Notes: generated by a model from the sequence alone, not told the origin. A stretch of DNA of 64,000 bases from Bacillus sp. JCM 19034 (GCF_001310635.1 NZ_BAXR01000008.1:1-64000), one strand, 5' to 3'; shown: positions 16,797 through 26,614, counted from the first letter of the stretch. A program made the numbers and translations.

Positions 16797-17347
16797 TCAG
16801 ATAAGATATGTTTGCAAATGGTCTTTGATTTTTGTAGTATAAGGCTCCAATACTTGCAGTTTCATTGAAGAATAAACGGAGAAGGTCGGTATTCTGTGAA
16901 ACCCACAGTATTCAAAGGTCTTATGAATAGGGAACAATACTTGATCTTCACTTAATCCTTCTAAAAAGTCGCTCTTTGTCCCGTTAAACGCTGATTCACT
17001 CGCTCCCCACGTAACAGATAACATGTATTTCTTATCGCACCATTTCCCTCCGCGACCAAACTCCTTTGCCTTTCCAAAAAATACATCCGGAATAAAAACA
17101 TCATCGATATATTTCTTTAAAATACCAGGTACACTAAACCAATAAATTGGGGTCTGGATAATGACTACGTCAGCCCATCTAACTTCTCGATTTCTTCAGA
17201 CACCTGATACCCTTTCGAAATCGTGGTTTGTACTATATTGAATGTTCCGTTTGCACAATCTTTTATACAATCTGATATCGTTTGATTTAATTGCCCCTTT
17301 GCTCTCTCGTAATAATCTTCGCCATTAATTATAAGCAAATTCTTCAT
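16797..17347 (-). pseudogene. NAD(P)H:quinone oxidoreductase (flavodoxin_2 fold), frameshifted
   Basis: MKNLLIINGEDYYERAKGQL begins the flavodoxin-like fold with the FMN-binding loop near the start. The frame breaks at about 17170 (IEKL / WADVVIIQTPIYWF) through one missing base, and the rest (GILKKYIDDVFIPDVFFG, KWCDKKYMLSVTWGASESAF) continues to 16797. QTPIYWFSVPGILK is typical of MdaB/KefF-type quinone reductases, which reduce quinones by two electrons and limit oxidative stress. Only one lesion, so a sequencing error is possible. Confidence 0.82.
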
Positions 17348-17584
17348 CTCGTTCGTACCCCCTTATGCGTCCATTAATTATAGGGTACACGATTCTCTCA
17401 TATCGTTACAGATGATTATTCCGATAGAAACAATCGTTTATTTCGATTAGAGGAGGCGTCAAAGTAAAGAAACCTTCCAATGTATGTAATCAGGTAGGTC
17501 TACCAATGAGTATCCAGACCTTACTTTCTCATTAGTTATTTGTATTCTTTTGGAGACTGTGCTAATTGAATGTCTATCTTGTAT

Positions 17585-18361
17585 CTAAATATTTAATTCG
17601 GCAATTGAATAAAGTACTGCTCCCCCTGCCATTTTTACTCGTGTATCTTCAAGTTTACAATAAAGCGTTCCACCTCTACTTGATAATTGTCTTGCCACCA
17701 TCTCTTTTTTTCCTAATCGATTTGCCCACAAAGGAATAAGGCTACAATGCAAAGACCCTGTTACTGGATCTTCGTTTACTTTTAGCTTAGGGAAAAACGC
17801 TCTGGAAACAAAATCGAATTCATTGCCTTTGGCTGTAACACAAACACCCAATCCTTCTGGTAGTGTTTCTAATTGGGCAAAGTCAGGACTCACGTTTCTC
17901 ACTTCTTCCTCAGATTCTAGTATGAAAACAAGATCTCTATTTACGTAGGCTTCTTTTGGCACAATACCCAAAGCACTGATCATTTGATTCGTAATAGAAA
18001 TTTCTTCTGAAGGAATAGAAGGGAAATCCAGTTCGTATAATTCATCATGTTTACTTACGGTTAACTCTCCACTAATAGTATGAAACGTAACGGTATCCAA
18101 TTGCTTTTCATAGTAGTTTAGAATGATAAAGGCTGATGCTAACGTGGCGTGGCCACAGAGATTAATCTCTCCACCAGGTGTAAACCATCTTAGGCGATAA
18201 GAGTCTTCTTCTTTAACTGCAAAAGCTGTTTCCGATAGGTTATTTTCAATCGCTATTTTTTGCATAAGTTCATCTGAAATCCAATCATTCATAATACATA
18301 CTCCTGCTGGGTTTCCTTCAAATACCTTTTCTGCAAAAGCATCGACTACAAAATATTTCAT
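17585..18361 (-). CDS. PhzF-family isomerase-like protein
   Basis: Intact 258-residue protein with the PhzF two-lobed fold: VDAFAEKVFEGNPAGVCIMN at the start (residues 6-25, with the catalytic Glu region NNLSETAFAV at 40-50), TPGGEINLCGHATLASAF and a C-terminal EDPVTGSLHCSLIPLW and GGTLYCKLEDTRVKMAGGA. Members include the phenazine enzyme PhzF and many proteins of unknown substrate; B. subtilis YfhB and YddE are similar. No biosynthetic neighbours are present, so the substrate cannot be stated. Ribosome site GAGGAAC before ATG 18361. Confidence 0.9.
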   Translation of the reverse strand: MKYFVVDAFAEKVFEGNPAGVCIMNDWISDELMQKIAIENNLSETAFAVKEEDSYRLRWFTPGGEINLCGHATLASAFIILNYYEKQLDTVTFHTISGELTVSKHDELYELDFPSIPSEEISITNQMISALGIVPKEAYVNRDLVFILESEEEVRNVSPDFAQLETLPEGLGVCVTAKGNEFDFVSRAFFPKLKVNEDPVTGSLHCSLIPLWANRLGKKEMVARQLSSRGGTLYCKLEDTRVKMAGGAVLYSIAELNI

Positions 18362-18569
18362 AACAGTTCCTCCTGTGCTACAGTTTCATAAATTTATGGT
18401 AGTGTACATCAGATTATGTAAATACTCAATCTAATTTAAAAATATAAATGTCCCCTTATTGTAGCAGTTACAAATACGCCCCTAGCTCTTAACATTAAAA
18501 TTCAATTTGATTGTTACCACTAAATATTCTTATGTCTCTTTCACACAATAATTTTGTTCTTCAAGCAAC

Positions 18570-18833
18570 TTACACTTTCGGATGATTATAAATATATAAC
18601 CTCATCGACTTATCTCTAGAAAAAAAGAACAATGCTACTCTTCCATCATGGAAAAGCAACACCGTTTTCTTAGTCATAGTCGTATGCATAACATCCACGC
18701 CATATTGTTCACTATTTTTATCGTTGTGGCTAGATACGTATCTGTCTCAGGTGCACATCAGCCACCTCTAGTGGTGCCGTACTGCTGTAGCTAATTATCA
18801 CGGTATCTTCTGCATCAAACCACGGTATCTCCC
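18570..18833 (-). pseudogene. Unidentified gene remnant
   Basis: Two frames give connected-looking pieces: WFDAEDTVIISYSSTAPLEV then, after a shift near 18745, YVSSHNDKNSEQYGVDVMHT and TKKTVLLFHDGRVALFFFSR, ending RLYIYNHPKV at 18570. No start codon or ribosome site is evident and I do not recognise the family. It occupies most of the gap 18362-18833; the rest (18362-18569) shows nothing I can support. Confidence 0.35.
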
Positions 18834-19604
18834 TTAACGCATATTACCGATAATAGAAGATCTTGAATCCTGCATTTTTCTCACCACATTTGTCAAAGTT
18901 TCAAAGGCTTCGTTTCGTTTAGTACTTAGTGACTGTAATCTTAACATTTCGAATTGATAATTACTCATTTCTTCATCTATTAGACCTTTTAACTCTGTCG
19001 CTAACACTATATCCCCATTCTCTTGAGCTTGGCGAAGTTGTTCATTTAAGTCTGACAAACGATCATTCCAATTTTGTACTTTCTCTATCTGGTCCTGTAA
19101 TTGGTCTTCTAAAAGGGCTGCCCTTTGTGATTGAATTTCTGATAATGCTGTTGCTAGATCAATTGAGTTAAGGTTTAATTGTACTCCACTGACTCCCATA
19201 CTTGTAGCTACAATTTGGCGTTCTTGCTCTTCTTTTTGCTTCAACTGTGCCTCCTTCTGAGCTACAACGGTTTCGTCTCCTTTTTCCTTGGCACTATCAA
19301 TCTCTTCATCCAATTTTACAATCTCAGCAGATAAGGCTTCTAAAGCTACAAATGTCTGCTTTATTTCCTCTTGATGTTGCTGTTGTATTGCCTCTTCTTG
19401 AGCGATAAGATCTTCGTCTATCTCAACACTCTCCCCTGTCAGCTCCCTGTACTCTTCCTGCAATTCTTTCGTCGCTGCCACTATAGCAATGACCTCTCTA
19501 TCTAATTCATCTTCAACCGTTGTTTCAGCAATACCTACCTTATTTGTCATATGCAAACCACAAGTGATGCTAGAAGGTAAATCGGAGGTGTTTACTTTTT
19601 TCAT
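18834..19604 (-). CDS. Coiled-coil protein of unknown function
   Basis: 256 residues, with AAGGAGAAGAGGAA before the ATG. After a short N-terminal part (SSITCGLHMTNKVGIAETT) nearly the whole protein is charged heptad-like helix: EEIKQTFVALEALSAEIVKL, KEKGDETVVAQKEAQLKQKE and WNDRLSDLNEQLRQAQENG. It has no signal peptide, membrane segment or enzymatic motif. Highly Glu/Gln rich. I do not recognise a family; a structural or phage-derived role would be a guess. A long AT-rich stretch upstream (19605-19823) separates it from the divergent LysM gene. Confidence 0.7.
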   Translation of the reverse strand: MKKVNTSDLPSSITCGLHMTNKVGIAETTVEDELDREVIAIVAATKELQEEYRELTGESVEIDEDLIAQEEAIQQQHQEEIKQTFVALEALSAEIVKLDEEIDSAKEKGDETVVAQKEAQLKQKEEQERQIVATSMGVSGVQLNLNSIDLATALSEIQSQRAALLEDQLQDQIEKVQNWNDRLSDLNEQLRQAQENGDIVLATELKGLIDEEMSNYQFEMLRLQSLSTKRNEAFETLTNVVRKMQDSRSSIIGNMR

Positions 19605-19823
19605 TTCCTCTTCTCCTTTAATAAATGTGATTTTTTAATTTTGAAATATTTGGTCTAATATTTAAACATTACCATAAATATAGTACTTAGTCATTATGAA
19701 AAAGGAATCGTGTTTTACTGCTGTGATGTTAATTTATGATTCAAAAAAGAATACCCATTTTAGACATTAACACATACCATAAATTAACATATAAAATAAT
19801 GTTTTACATGGGAGGCAGTATTT

Positions 19824-20394
19824 ATGATTAGACAGCAAGCAAGAATACCAAGGAACTGTCCACAAGGTTTTTTGGGTCGGTATACCGTAGTTCCGGGAGA
19901 CACGTTCTATACCATTGCACAGATGTTCAGAGTAAGAATGGAAGCACTGGCAGTTAATAATCCCCATATTCCAAATCCTAATTTATTATTCCCCGGAGAC
20001 ATCCTCTGCGTTCCGGTTTAATCGCTTACCCCTGCTGTACAACTTTACAGCCCCGAGGGAGAGTGCCATTCGGGACAGGTGGCGTAGCTTTTGTGAATTT
20101 TGGTCCGAGAGGAGGTCAGGCTGTAAGCATTATGGTAACCTTACCGCAGCCTCAGGTTTTGGTAACTTTGACAGGTATACAGGTGAAATCGTCATTCTTG
20201 GGACTGGTAGCTTTACAAACCAGTTATTTGCTACTCCCGAAGATCCACCGACTTGGTCATCCCGAATAGAACTTCCTACCGCTGCATCTGTTACGCCAAA
20301 CTCGCGTGTGTTAGTACGGCCTATTAATTCGTTGTCCGGCACTTCAGGTGCTCCTGTCTTAGAAGGTATTATTCTTGCTGGAGATTGTCAATAA
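19824..20394 (+). pseudogene. LysM-domain protein, decayed
   Basis: Starts at ATG 19824 after GGGAGGCAGT. A single LysM domain (GRYTVVPGDTFYTIAQMFRV, NNPHIPNPNLLFPGDILCVP, residues 18-65) ends at TAA. The downstream frame continues as CCTTLQPRGRVPFGTGGVAF, shifts once at about 20160 (QPQV / GNFDRYTGEIVIL) and ends LSGTSGAPVLEGIILAGDCQ at 20394. Intact relatives in Bacillus have LysM repeats followed by this same C-terminal region, so the gene lost parts of its middle and frame. LysM binds peptidoglycan; the family is probably spore or cell-surface related. Confidence 0.75.
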
Positions 20395-20409
20395 CTTCAA
20401 TAAAAGAAA

Positions 20410-20452
20410 AAGGAGCTGTCCTTCGTCATGCATGACAAAGAGGCAGCTCCTT
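20410..20452. terminator. Hairpin between LysM gene and nitroreductase-like remnant
   Basis: AAGGAGCTG (20410-20418) pairs with CAGCTCCTT (20444-20452). The T-rich side is on the minus strand (TTTTTCTTTTATTG), so it fits termination of the minus-strand remnant at 20462, while also lying just after the plus-strand LysM gene. Confidence 0.6.
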
Positions 20453-20461
20453 GCATTGGTC

Positions 20462-20596
20462 TTAAGGACCAAGGCTCACAGAGAGAATTGAATTAAGGAT
20501 AGAAGCACGGGAAGCCTTCTCCAAAATTTTAGTCATTTCCTCCCGACTGATTTTCACTTCAGGATCGTAAAGCAGCTTCTCATTTTTTGATTAATT
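20462..20596 (-). pseudogene. Small fragment resembling a nitroreductase N-terminus
   Basis: Reads NEKLLYDPEVKISREEMTKI then LEKASRASILNSILSVSLGP, stop. The YDP.VKISREE...ILEKASRA pattern recalls the start of nitroreductase-family flavoproteins. No start codon, no rest of the fold. The remainder of the gap to 20928 holds only a short AGGAGG-led peptide frame at 20679-20717 (MDSQAKLPGMLQ) that I cannot assign. Confidence 0.35.
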
Positions 20597-20928
20597 TCAC
20601 TGTATAATTCTTTTCACCAGTTAGATACTAACTCTAGTGTTATTACTTAACACTAAACTCAATACGGAGGAAGGTACCTTGGATTCTCAAGCTAAATTAC
20701 CGGGGATGTTACAGTAGCATTCTTCTTTAACAATATCATTTACAGATTTAATTCAAATGTTAAGGATTGAATATTCATGAAGGATTACCTGCACGCAAAG
20801 TACATTTCTTGCCTTTTTTAGTTAATACATCATACATATATATGGACTAAAAACTTTGCATTCCCTCGATATAGTAATAATTATATTTCATTCCAAATTA
20901 GTTAAAATATACTTTATGAGGTGATTTA

Positions 20929-21933
20929 ATGGATAAAGGGGATTTTAAGCTCACGTCTGCTGAAATAGGTACTTTGTGGGGAGAATATGTTAATGGGACA
21001 GCAGTTGATATTATAAACAAGTACATGGTATCCATTATCGAAGATGAAAAAATAAGAACACTTTTTGAGGATGCGATTCGTACATTTGAAAAGCAAAAGA
21101 AACAAATATCTACTTTTATTGAAAACGAGGGATTTCCTGTACCAATTGGTTTTACTGATTCAGACCTTAATAAAGGAACAAAAAGATTGTTTTCGGATAT
21201 TTTTTGTTTACACTATTTACACATTATGACGTTACATGGTTTATTGGGACACCAAACATCACTTAGCGCCTCTGTAAGAAAGGATTTAAGATATTTTTAT
21301 GATTCGTGCAATAATGATGGAAAAAGAATGTATCATCAAACGATAGAATTACTGTTAGAAAAGGGACACTTTCAAAGAGACCCTTACTTTTACCCCGAAT
21401 CAACTCCTGAATTTATTTCAGGTCAACAATTCTTAGATGGCTACTTTGGGGACAAACGACCTTTGGCTGCAACTGAAATTATAAGCCTTTCGTTTAATTT
21501 GAAAAAGAAGATATTGGAAAAAACTCTTTCAATTGCATTTAGTCAAGTTGCTCAATCTAAAGAAGTTAGGGAATTTTTGAAATCTTCACAGAAAACATCA
21601 GATAACCAAATTCAAGCACTTAGTAATATATTAAAGAAAGATAATTTACCTGTACCAATGTCTTGGGAATCCGAAATCACAACTTCTCAGGATTCTCCAT
21701 TATCAGATAAGTTAATGCTGTATCATATTGGATTTCTAATGCAAACTGCACAAGCCTATCATGGAGTCGGACTTGCTTCCGCTATGCGAGCAGACCTTGT
21801 AGTCACATACGAAAAGACGATATTAAAAAACTTGATGGTCACAAAAGAATGGTTCAATATAATGACGCAGTATAAGTGGTTAGAGGAGCCTCCACTTTCT
21901 CCAAATAGAAAGAATCTTGCAAAAGACAAATAA
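20929..21933 (+). CDS. DUF3231 family protein
   Basis: Intact, 334 residues. Two repeats of the DUF3231 module: residues about 6-165 (LTSAEIGTLWGEYVNGTAVD, YMVSIIEDEKIRTLFEDAIR) and about 180-320 (LAATEIISLSFNLKKKILEK, LSIAFSQVAQSKEVREFLK). The modules are four-helix ferritin-like bundles with conserved E and H residues (CLHYLHIMTLHG, LYHIGFLMQTAQAYHG), found in spore-forming Bacillota, often several per genome. Function is unknown; some are sporulation-linked. GAGGTGATTTA precedes the ATG and a terminator follows. Confidence 0.9.
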   Translation: MDKGDFKLTSAEIGTLWGEYVNGTAVDIINKYMVSIIEDEKIRTLFEDAIRTFEKQKKQISTFIENEGFPVPIGFTDSDLNKGTKRLFSDIFCLHYLHIMTLHGLLGHQTSLSASVRKDLRYFYDSCNNDGKRMYHQTIELLLEKGHFQRDPYFYPESTPEFISGQQFLDGYFGDKRPLAATEIISLSFNLKKKILEKTLSIAFSQVAQSKEVREFLKSSQKTSDNQIQALSNILKKDNLPVPMSWESEITTSQDSPLSDKLMLYHIGFLMQTAQAYHGVGLASAMRADLVVTYEKTILKNLMVTKEWFNIMTQYKWLEEPPLSPNRKNLAKDK

Positions 21934-21941
21934 TAAATTAA

Positions 21942-21975
21942 TTCACCTCTCGTTAATGGGAGGTGTATTATATTT
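21942..21975 (+). terminator. Terminator of the DUF3231 gene
   Basis: CACCTC and GAGGTG flank a short TCGTTAATGG loop, followed by TATTATATTT on the plus strand. Confidence 0.6.
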
Positions 21976-22034
21976 AACCAAAGGTTTATTGAAATCCTGC
22001 GAATAAGCGAGCAATTATGAGTAGATATCCAATT

Positions 22035-22541
22035 TTAGTTAGAATATAGCTTTAATAGTTTTTGTAATGGCAAATGATTCGTTTTATTCATCTCAACAAA
22101 ATATTTTAATTGCCATTTTTGTATTTCGATAGCCTGTTTGCTAGTTGGTTTGTCCCATCCAGGATAAACTCTAATTGCCATTTTTCCTTTTGTAGTGGCT
22201 GTTTTAAGGATATTTTGTTTTGCAAGAACGCCCTTTGGAAAAACGAATTGTCCAAAGTTATTACTAGTAAACGTATTGACAACCAATAAATCAGTAGCCT
22301 TTTCATACGAATAGGCTTGGTTTTTATGATTCCTATCTTTTTCCCAAAAAGCAACAAACTGTCCTATCTTAATAGGTGTTTTCTTTGCAACTCTAAATCT
22401 AACCGATTTAGAATTTAGCTGAAATATACCCGCCCCATAATCTGAATTTTGAGCTTCTTCTCGGATTGCATTTATAATGAAGTGATTTGGCTCATAGAAA
22501 TTTTTATTTACATATGTTAACGCCTTATAAAATTCATTCAT
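22035..22541 (-). CDS. MepB-like protein
   Basis: 168 residues, intact: FYKALTYVNKNFYEPNHFII, SDYGAGIFQLNSKSVRFRVA, KKTPIKIGQFVAFWEKD, GQFVFPKGVLAKQNIL and GKMAIRVYPGWDKPTSKQAI. This is the MepB family, first named in Staphylococcus aureus next to the MepA efflux pump and its MarR regulator MepR. It folds like a small beta-rich protein related to an EVE/PUA-type domain; molecular function is not established. No mepA or mepR is nearby. It is divergent from the XRE gene at 22821, across a 280-bp gap. Confidence 0.88.
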   Translation of the reverse strand: MNEFYKALTYVNKNFYEPNHFIINAIREEAQNSDYGAGIFQLNSKSVRFRVAKKTPIKIGQFVAFWEKDRNHKNQAYSYEKATDLLVVNTFTSNNFGQFVFPKGVLAKQNILKTATTKGKMAIRVYPGWDKPTSKQAIEIQKWQLKYFVEMNKTNHLPLQKLLKLYSN

Positions 22542-22820
22542 TACTTTTACCCCTTATTTTCAACTACATCCAATGCCTCTCAAATCTAGAGTTATCCTAA
22601 TCTTAACACAATACCTAAATAAAGCGACTGAACTATCCTGCCATTTACTTCAATAAGAAATTTCAACCTGAAATGTTCACCCAAACTTGTTCCTTCTGCA
22701 TTCTGTCTCTTATTAAATTAAAGTAATCTAAGCAAAAGTAAATATAATTAATACATCTGTATAAGTATACTTTACTTTTATTAAAAAAAAGTTTATAATT
22801 CGATTCAAGAGGTGATGGTC

Positions 22821-23060
22821 ATGAAGAAAGATTTTGGTGATTCGATATCAAATAAGGTTTATGAATATCGTGTACTTGCCAGAATGTCTCAGCAAGAATT
22901 AGCAGAGAAAGTTGGAGTTTCCAAACAAACCATCTTCGTAATGGAAAAAGGAAATTATGTTCCGACTTTGCTGTTAGCTTTTCGAATTGCACAATTTTTT
23001 AATGTTGATGTAAACGACATATTTACTTATGTGAAAGGAAATGATCAAAATGGAAATTAA
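22821..23060 (+). CDS. XRE-family regulator of the following membrane protein gene
   Basis: 79 residues from ATG 22821; AAGAGGTG lies 5 bp before it, and this start is preferred to the GTG/ATG pair at 22812-22815. HTH domain: YRVLARMSQQELAEKVGVSK then TIFVMEKGNYVPTLLLAFRI. The pair with a small membrane protein in the same operon is common in Bacillota (YozG/YozO-like pairs). The ATG of the next gene overlaps its 3' end. A TATACTT/TTTACTTTTATT-rich promoter region precedes it, near 22760. Probably autoregulatory. Confidence 0.85.
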   Translation: MKKDFGDSISNKVYEYRVLARMSQQELAEKVGVSKQTIFVMEKGNYVPTLLLAFRIAQFFNVDVNDIFTYVKGNDQNGN

Positions 23061-23400
23061 GCTTATCTCAAATATCTATGATGCAATTTTTCACTCTTTA
23101 AGGTCGTGGGCTGAACAATCTGCGGGAAATTGGAATATTCTCATCGGTAGCGGTTTTGTATTGCTTATCATCGGAGGGACTTTAGCATACGTATTTCATA
23201 AAAAAATGGGGAAAGCTGACGAAAGAACAATGCAAATATCTTTAAAAAGTTCCCTCATTATGTTATGTGTTATAGTTTTGTGCGACTTGATTTTTCCGAA
23301 AGAATATATGTGGCAAATTTTTTTCTTATTTAAATATTCTCTTGCATTCCTCGCTTCAGGAATTTATCTAGCTGTTCGATATAAAAGAGATTTTCTTTAA
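23050..23400 (+). CDS. Small membrane protein co-transcribed with XRE regulator
   Basis: 116 residues with three predicted transmembrane segments: ILIGSGFVLLIIGGTLAYVF, SSLIMLCVIVLCDLIFP and IFFLFKYSLAFLASGIYLAV. The charged loop HKKMGKADERTMQI is typical of the DUF2178-like partners of XRE regulators. The ATG at 23050 is chosen because AAAGGA is 10 bp upstream; the ATG at 23041 would be too close. It overlaps the XRE gene, indicating translational coupling. Role unknown. Confidence 0.8.
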   Translation: MEIKLISNIYDAIFHSLRSWAEQSAGNWNILIGSGFVLLIIGGTLAYVFHKKMGKADERTMQISLKSSLIMLCVIVLCDLIFPKEYMWQIFFLFKYSLAFLASGIYLAVRYKRDFL

Positions 23401-23507
23401 CTTAAGAACTAAACAGGTAATTTCAATTATTTAGAAGTATAGTGGCTCAAGGGTGTACCTGACTAACTTTTTTGTAGAACTCATTTCATGGAGTCTTTTT
23501 CCAAAAC

Positions 23508-23556
23508 AAAAAACACACTCACAAATATGGTTGCAACTATCTTTGTGAGTGTTTTC
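23508..23556 (-). terminator. Terminator of the 23575 membrane protein gene
   Basis: ACACTCACAAA and TTTGTGAGTGT form an 11-bp stem; the minus strand continues GTTTTTTGTTTTGG. Confidence 0.8.
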
Positions 23557-23574
23557 GGTCTCAAATAGATGAAC

Positions 23575-24222
23575 TTAGTCGCTAATGTTTAGCATGAGCC
23601 ATCCTACTAGTACCGTTTGTTCGCTATTCTTGATTATTTTATGTATAAATGTTATTTCTCTATATTTATTAAATGCCCCTTTTATTAAGGATAGGATAGC
23701 AATAAGAAATAATATTGGACTAATGACAAATACCCCAAAATGTGTAAACATCCTAAGTGTAAGATCTTTAAGGAAAAACTTGAAAAATAGGTAAATTAAA
23801 TAGGTAGACTGCATATCTCTAACTCTTTCACGTTTTGTTTTATATCCAGAGCTTACAGTGTAAGATCTACTGGAACTACGAAAGTGATAATCATCTGGTA
23901 TACTTTTGCCAATGTTTAAGTATTTGCTAAGTCCAGATGTCACAACACCCCAAGTACTGCCGAAAACTTTTTTATATAACCAGGTTGTTTGTATAAAGAA
24001 AGTAGCATGTGGGTAAAAGAATATACTAATTATAATTAATTTATATGAAAACAATAAAACCAAAATAAATTGAATGATATCCATTACTCCATAGTTACCA
24101 AACTCTATGAATCGTTTCACTGGATCCCTCAATATCAAAATCATACCTATATAGATGAAGATTAGGAATGGAGTCATATAATATTTTTTATTCAAATTTT
24201 TAATTGCATGTAAGTATTGCAC
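23575..24222 (-). CDS. Membrane protein of unknown function
   Basis: 215 residues with four likely membrane segments: PFLIFIYIGMILILRDPVKR, GVMDIIQFILVLLFSYKLII, TLRMFTHFGVFVISPILFLI and the preceding YLIYLFFKFFLKD. A basic, serine-rich loop (FRSSSRSYTVSSGYKTKRER) lies between the halves, probably cytoplasmic. No recognised family. Its start lies 27 bp downstream of the proteasome-like gene, on the same strand, so the two may be co-transcribed, and a strong terminator follows it. A functional link is only suggested by position. Confidence 0.65.
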   Translation of the reverse strand: MQYLHAIKNLNKKYYMTPFLIFIYIGMILILRDPVKRFIEFGNYGVMDIIQFILVLLFSYKLIIISIFFYPHATFFIQTTWLYKKVFGSTWGVVTSGLSKYLNIGKSIPDDYHFRSSSRSYTVSSGYKTKRERVRDMQSTYLIYLFFKFFLKDLTLRMFTHFGVFVISPILFLIAILSLIKGAFNKYREITFIHKIIKNSEQTVLVGWLMLNISD

Positions 24223-24249
24223 TGATAGCCTCCTGCTAACTTTATTAAT

Positions 24250-25492
24250 CTACTTCTTCTTAACCCACGTAAAGCCATCACCTTTTGTGATAATTGCCAC
24301 ATCAATCGGACCGCCTACGGTCTCCATTGAAATAGAGATTTTCCTTTTTAAAGACGCTACATTTAACAGCGATTCGGCCATATGTGCTAATTCTTTTGTA
24401 GGCAACGATTCAACGACATCTAAGATAGGATAGATAAATTGTTCCCGTTTGAAATCAGATAGCTTTTTCTGATATTGATCATATACTTGCATAAGTGCAT
24501 TCGACATTTCCGATTCTACTAATGCTACATCTACCCCCTCTTTCAGATTGTCTTTTACATGTTCAACCAATATGTTTGGCAACAAAGAAAATTCGTTTTT
24601 GAGCTCCGTAGATATAAAGTCTTCCACTTCCTCATGAATGCCATCTAGGAAACTTCTTATCATATCTCTTTGCGCAAAGGAAGGATGACCGCATGAGTTG
24701 TATGGTTAACCGTTTTTTTCTAATGAAATACTTTGTTTTATTATTAATTTTACCGTCTATAATGATTAAATAGAGCGATGGAAAAATTTCTTTCTTTCCA
24801 TATCCAGCAAATACAATTCCAGAATAATTATTGGAGAAATCCTTTATCAATGATTGGATCATTAGATCTTTTATCGTATCTAACCATTCTTCTATGTAAA
24901 GATGATCTTCAAATTTATTTTGTATCAATTCTACTACTCTGTTTTCATACTTTTCAAATAATTGATCATAATCACTTTGATCAAAGCCTTTCGGAAATAC
25001 TTTTTCTGTTAGAATTTGATTTCGTTTAGCTAAATAGTGATCGGCCTGATGTACATACATTTCTTGGATTTCATTTTGCAGCCTCAGCTCCCCATAGTCA
25101 CTGTACAAACTCTTGTTCATGTGAGACAGTTCCTCGTATAAGCGGTTCAGATTAGAATATAGTGTTTGATCAATAAAGCGTTCTTCATTCACTTCAGTCA
25201 TAAATTGATCGTAATTGTTTTGATTAAGAAACTGCAAAAAGTCTTCCATATATTCTTTTACAGTGTCAAAGGCATGAGAGTTTAGTTTCTTCTCAAATAC
25301 TTTTATTAGTGTTTCCCACGGAACATGAAACATCGAGCTCAATCCATATGTCATGACTCCGATCGTATGCTCTTTAGAAAAGTGGAATAGCTTGTTTGCT
25401 GAATTATATACTTTTTGTCCCCTAATCGTTAGTGCACTATCTGTTGCCAAAGCAATTCCACCTGTATTCATTACGACTATTTCAGCAGTCAT
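24250..25492 (-). pseudogene. Proteasome-like N-terminal-threonine hydrolase, frameshifted
   Basis: From ATG 25492 (TAGGAG 8 bp upstream) the protein starts MTAEIVVMNTGGIALATDSA. After Met removal Thr1, Asp17 (LATDSALTI) and Lys33 (NSANKLFHF) fall exactly at the catalytic positions of HslV and proteasome beta subunits. A long helical insertion follows (YEELSHMNKSLYSDYGELRL), then a return to the core (FSNNYSGIVFAGYGKKEIFP) and an end GGPIDVAIITKGDGFTWVKK. Length about 414 residues, double that of HslV. Two frame changes occur, near 24713 in an A7 run and near 24690. Substrate unknown; I know such proteins only as uncharacterised bacterial Ntn hydrolases. Confidence 0.75.
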
Positions 25493-25546
25493 TGTCCTCA
25501 CTCCTATCTCTAGCAATATACTATCGATCCTTCTATAATTAATAGC

Positions 25547-26614
25547 TCATACAATAATACGGTATTCTTTATCGAAATATCTAATTGATTCTATTTGTTC
25601 ATCCTTTGTAAATCCATGATGGGTAAATAGATGAATGAATTGTTCAAGTAAATCATACAACTCTTTTTCTGATAAGTTTGGAATCGTTATTCCTTCATTA
25701 AGGTAACATACGAATGGTTCTAAAATGTAATGATGCATACCCATTGTGACGTCTTCTTGTAAATGATCATATTCTATAAATGCAGGAGGTTCTTCTGAAA
25801 ATTCAATACCAGTTTCATCATAATAATATTTAAGTTCATTTTTAGGTATGTATCGAGTTCTATTGTCAACAAGAATATGGACATCATAAATAGGATCATC
25901 GACGCTATCGTTGTTTACTATTTTCACATGTGATTCTTCATGAGAAAATGACTTGAAATCATTCATTAATTTATATTCTGAGTTAAAATGTAACATTTCA
26001 TATATAAAGTTTGACAATCCTAAGGCAACTCTCTTTTTTTGTTGGGAAACATATTCTTGATAATTCATCATATTCACTTCATTAGCTTTGATATAATGAC
26101 TGTCATTATCCTCCTTTTTATTAGAAAGAAAGGCAAATTTTATATCAGTAAAGTAAATAGGCTTTGCCTTTAAATCCTTAACATTTTGTGGCTCACAATG
26201 AAGCTCAGGTTCTAAATCAATATCTGAAATATCAAGCTCAGGTTCTAAATCATTACTTGAGTTAACAGTTATCGAAACGTTAGGAGTTTCGATAATAGGA
26301 TCCACATCTTTTGACTTCTTCGCTAATCGATGAGTTAATAGTGCCTCAAGTGGCCGAGAATCATTTAAATCATTCGTAGTTGGAACTAAGAATTCAATTA
26401 AATTTTGTTCTGTTAGCATTTTAATTTGATTTACTATTTCAAATGTATTGTTCTTTTTGTAACTACTTTCTTGCTTATTTACGTATTCGGTTATTGTATC
26501 AGCCATCTCAGAATAATAAATTCTTTCATTTTCTATTACTAACATATTAACTAATCTTTCAAAATGTACATCTGTCATGTTATTTAAAATAAAATCCTTC
26601 ACGGTTGTTTTCAT
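25547..26614 (-). CDS. Unrecognised 355-residue protein
   Basis: Intact and soluble, strongly acidic in the middle. A short internal repeat, DLEPELDIS and DLEPELHCE (around residues 122-143), sits in a low-complexity linker between an N-terminal helical part (FILNNMTDVHFERLVNMLVI, residues 8-27) and a C-terminal domain containing PIYDVHILVDNRTRYIPKNE and HYILEPFVCYLNEGITIP. I do not recognise it. It is upstream of, and in line with, the proteasome-like gene (55-bp gap) and downstream of the 26638 gene (23-bp gap), so the three probably form an operon. Confidence 0.6.
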   Translation of the reverse strand: MKTTVKDFILNNMTDVHFERLVNMLVIENERIYYSEMADTITEYVNKQESSYKKNNTFEIVNQIKMLTEQNLIEFLVPTTNDLNDSRPLEALLTHRLAKKSKDVDPIIETPNVSITVNSSNDLEPELDISDIDLEPELHCEPQNVKDLKAKPIYFTDIKFAFLSNKKEDNDSHYIKANEVNMMNYQEYVSQQKKRVALGLSNFIYEMLHFNSEYKLMNDFKSFSHEESHVKIVNNDSVDDPIYDVHILVDNRTRYIPKNELKYYYDETGIEFSEEPPAFIEYDHLQEDVTMGMHHYILEPFVCYLNEGITIPNLSEKELYDLLEQFIHLFTHHGFTKDEQIESIRYFDKEYRIIV

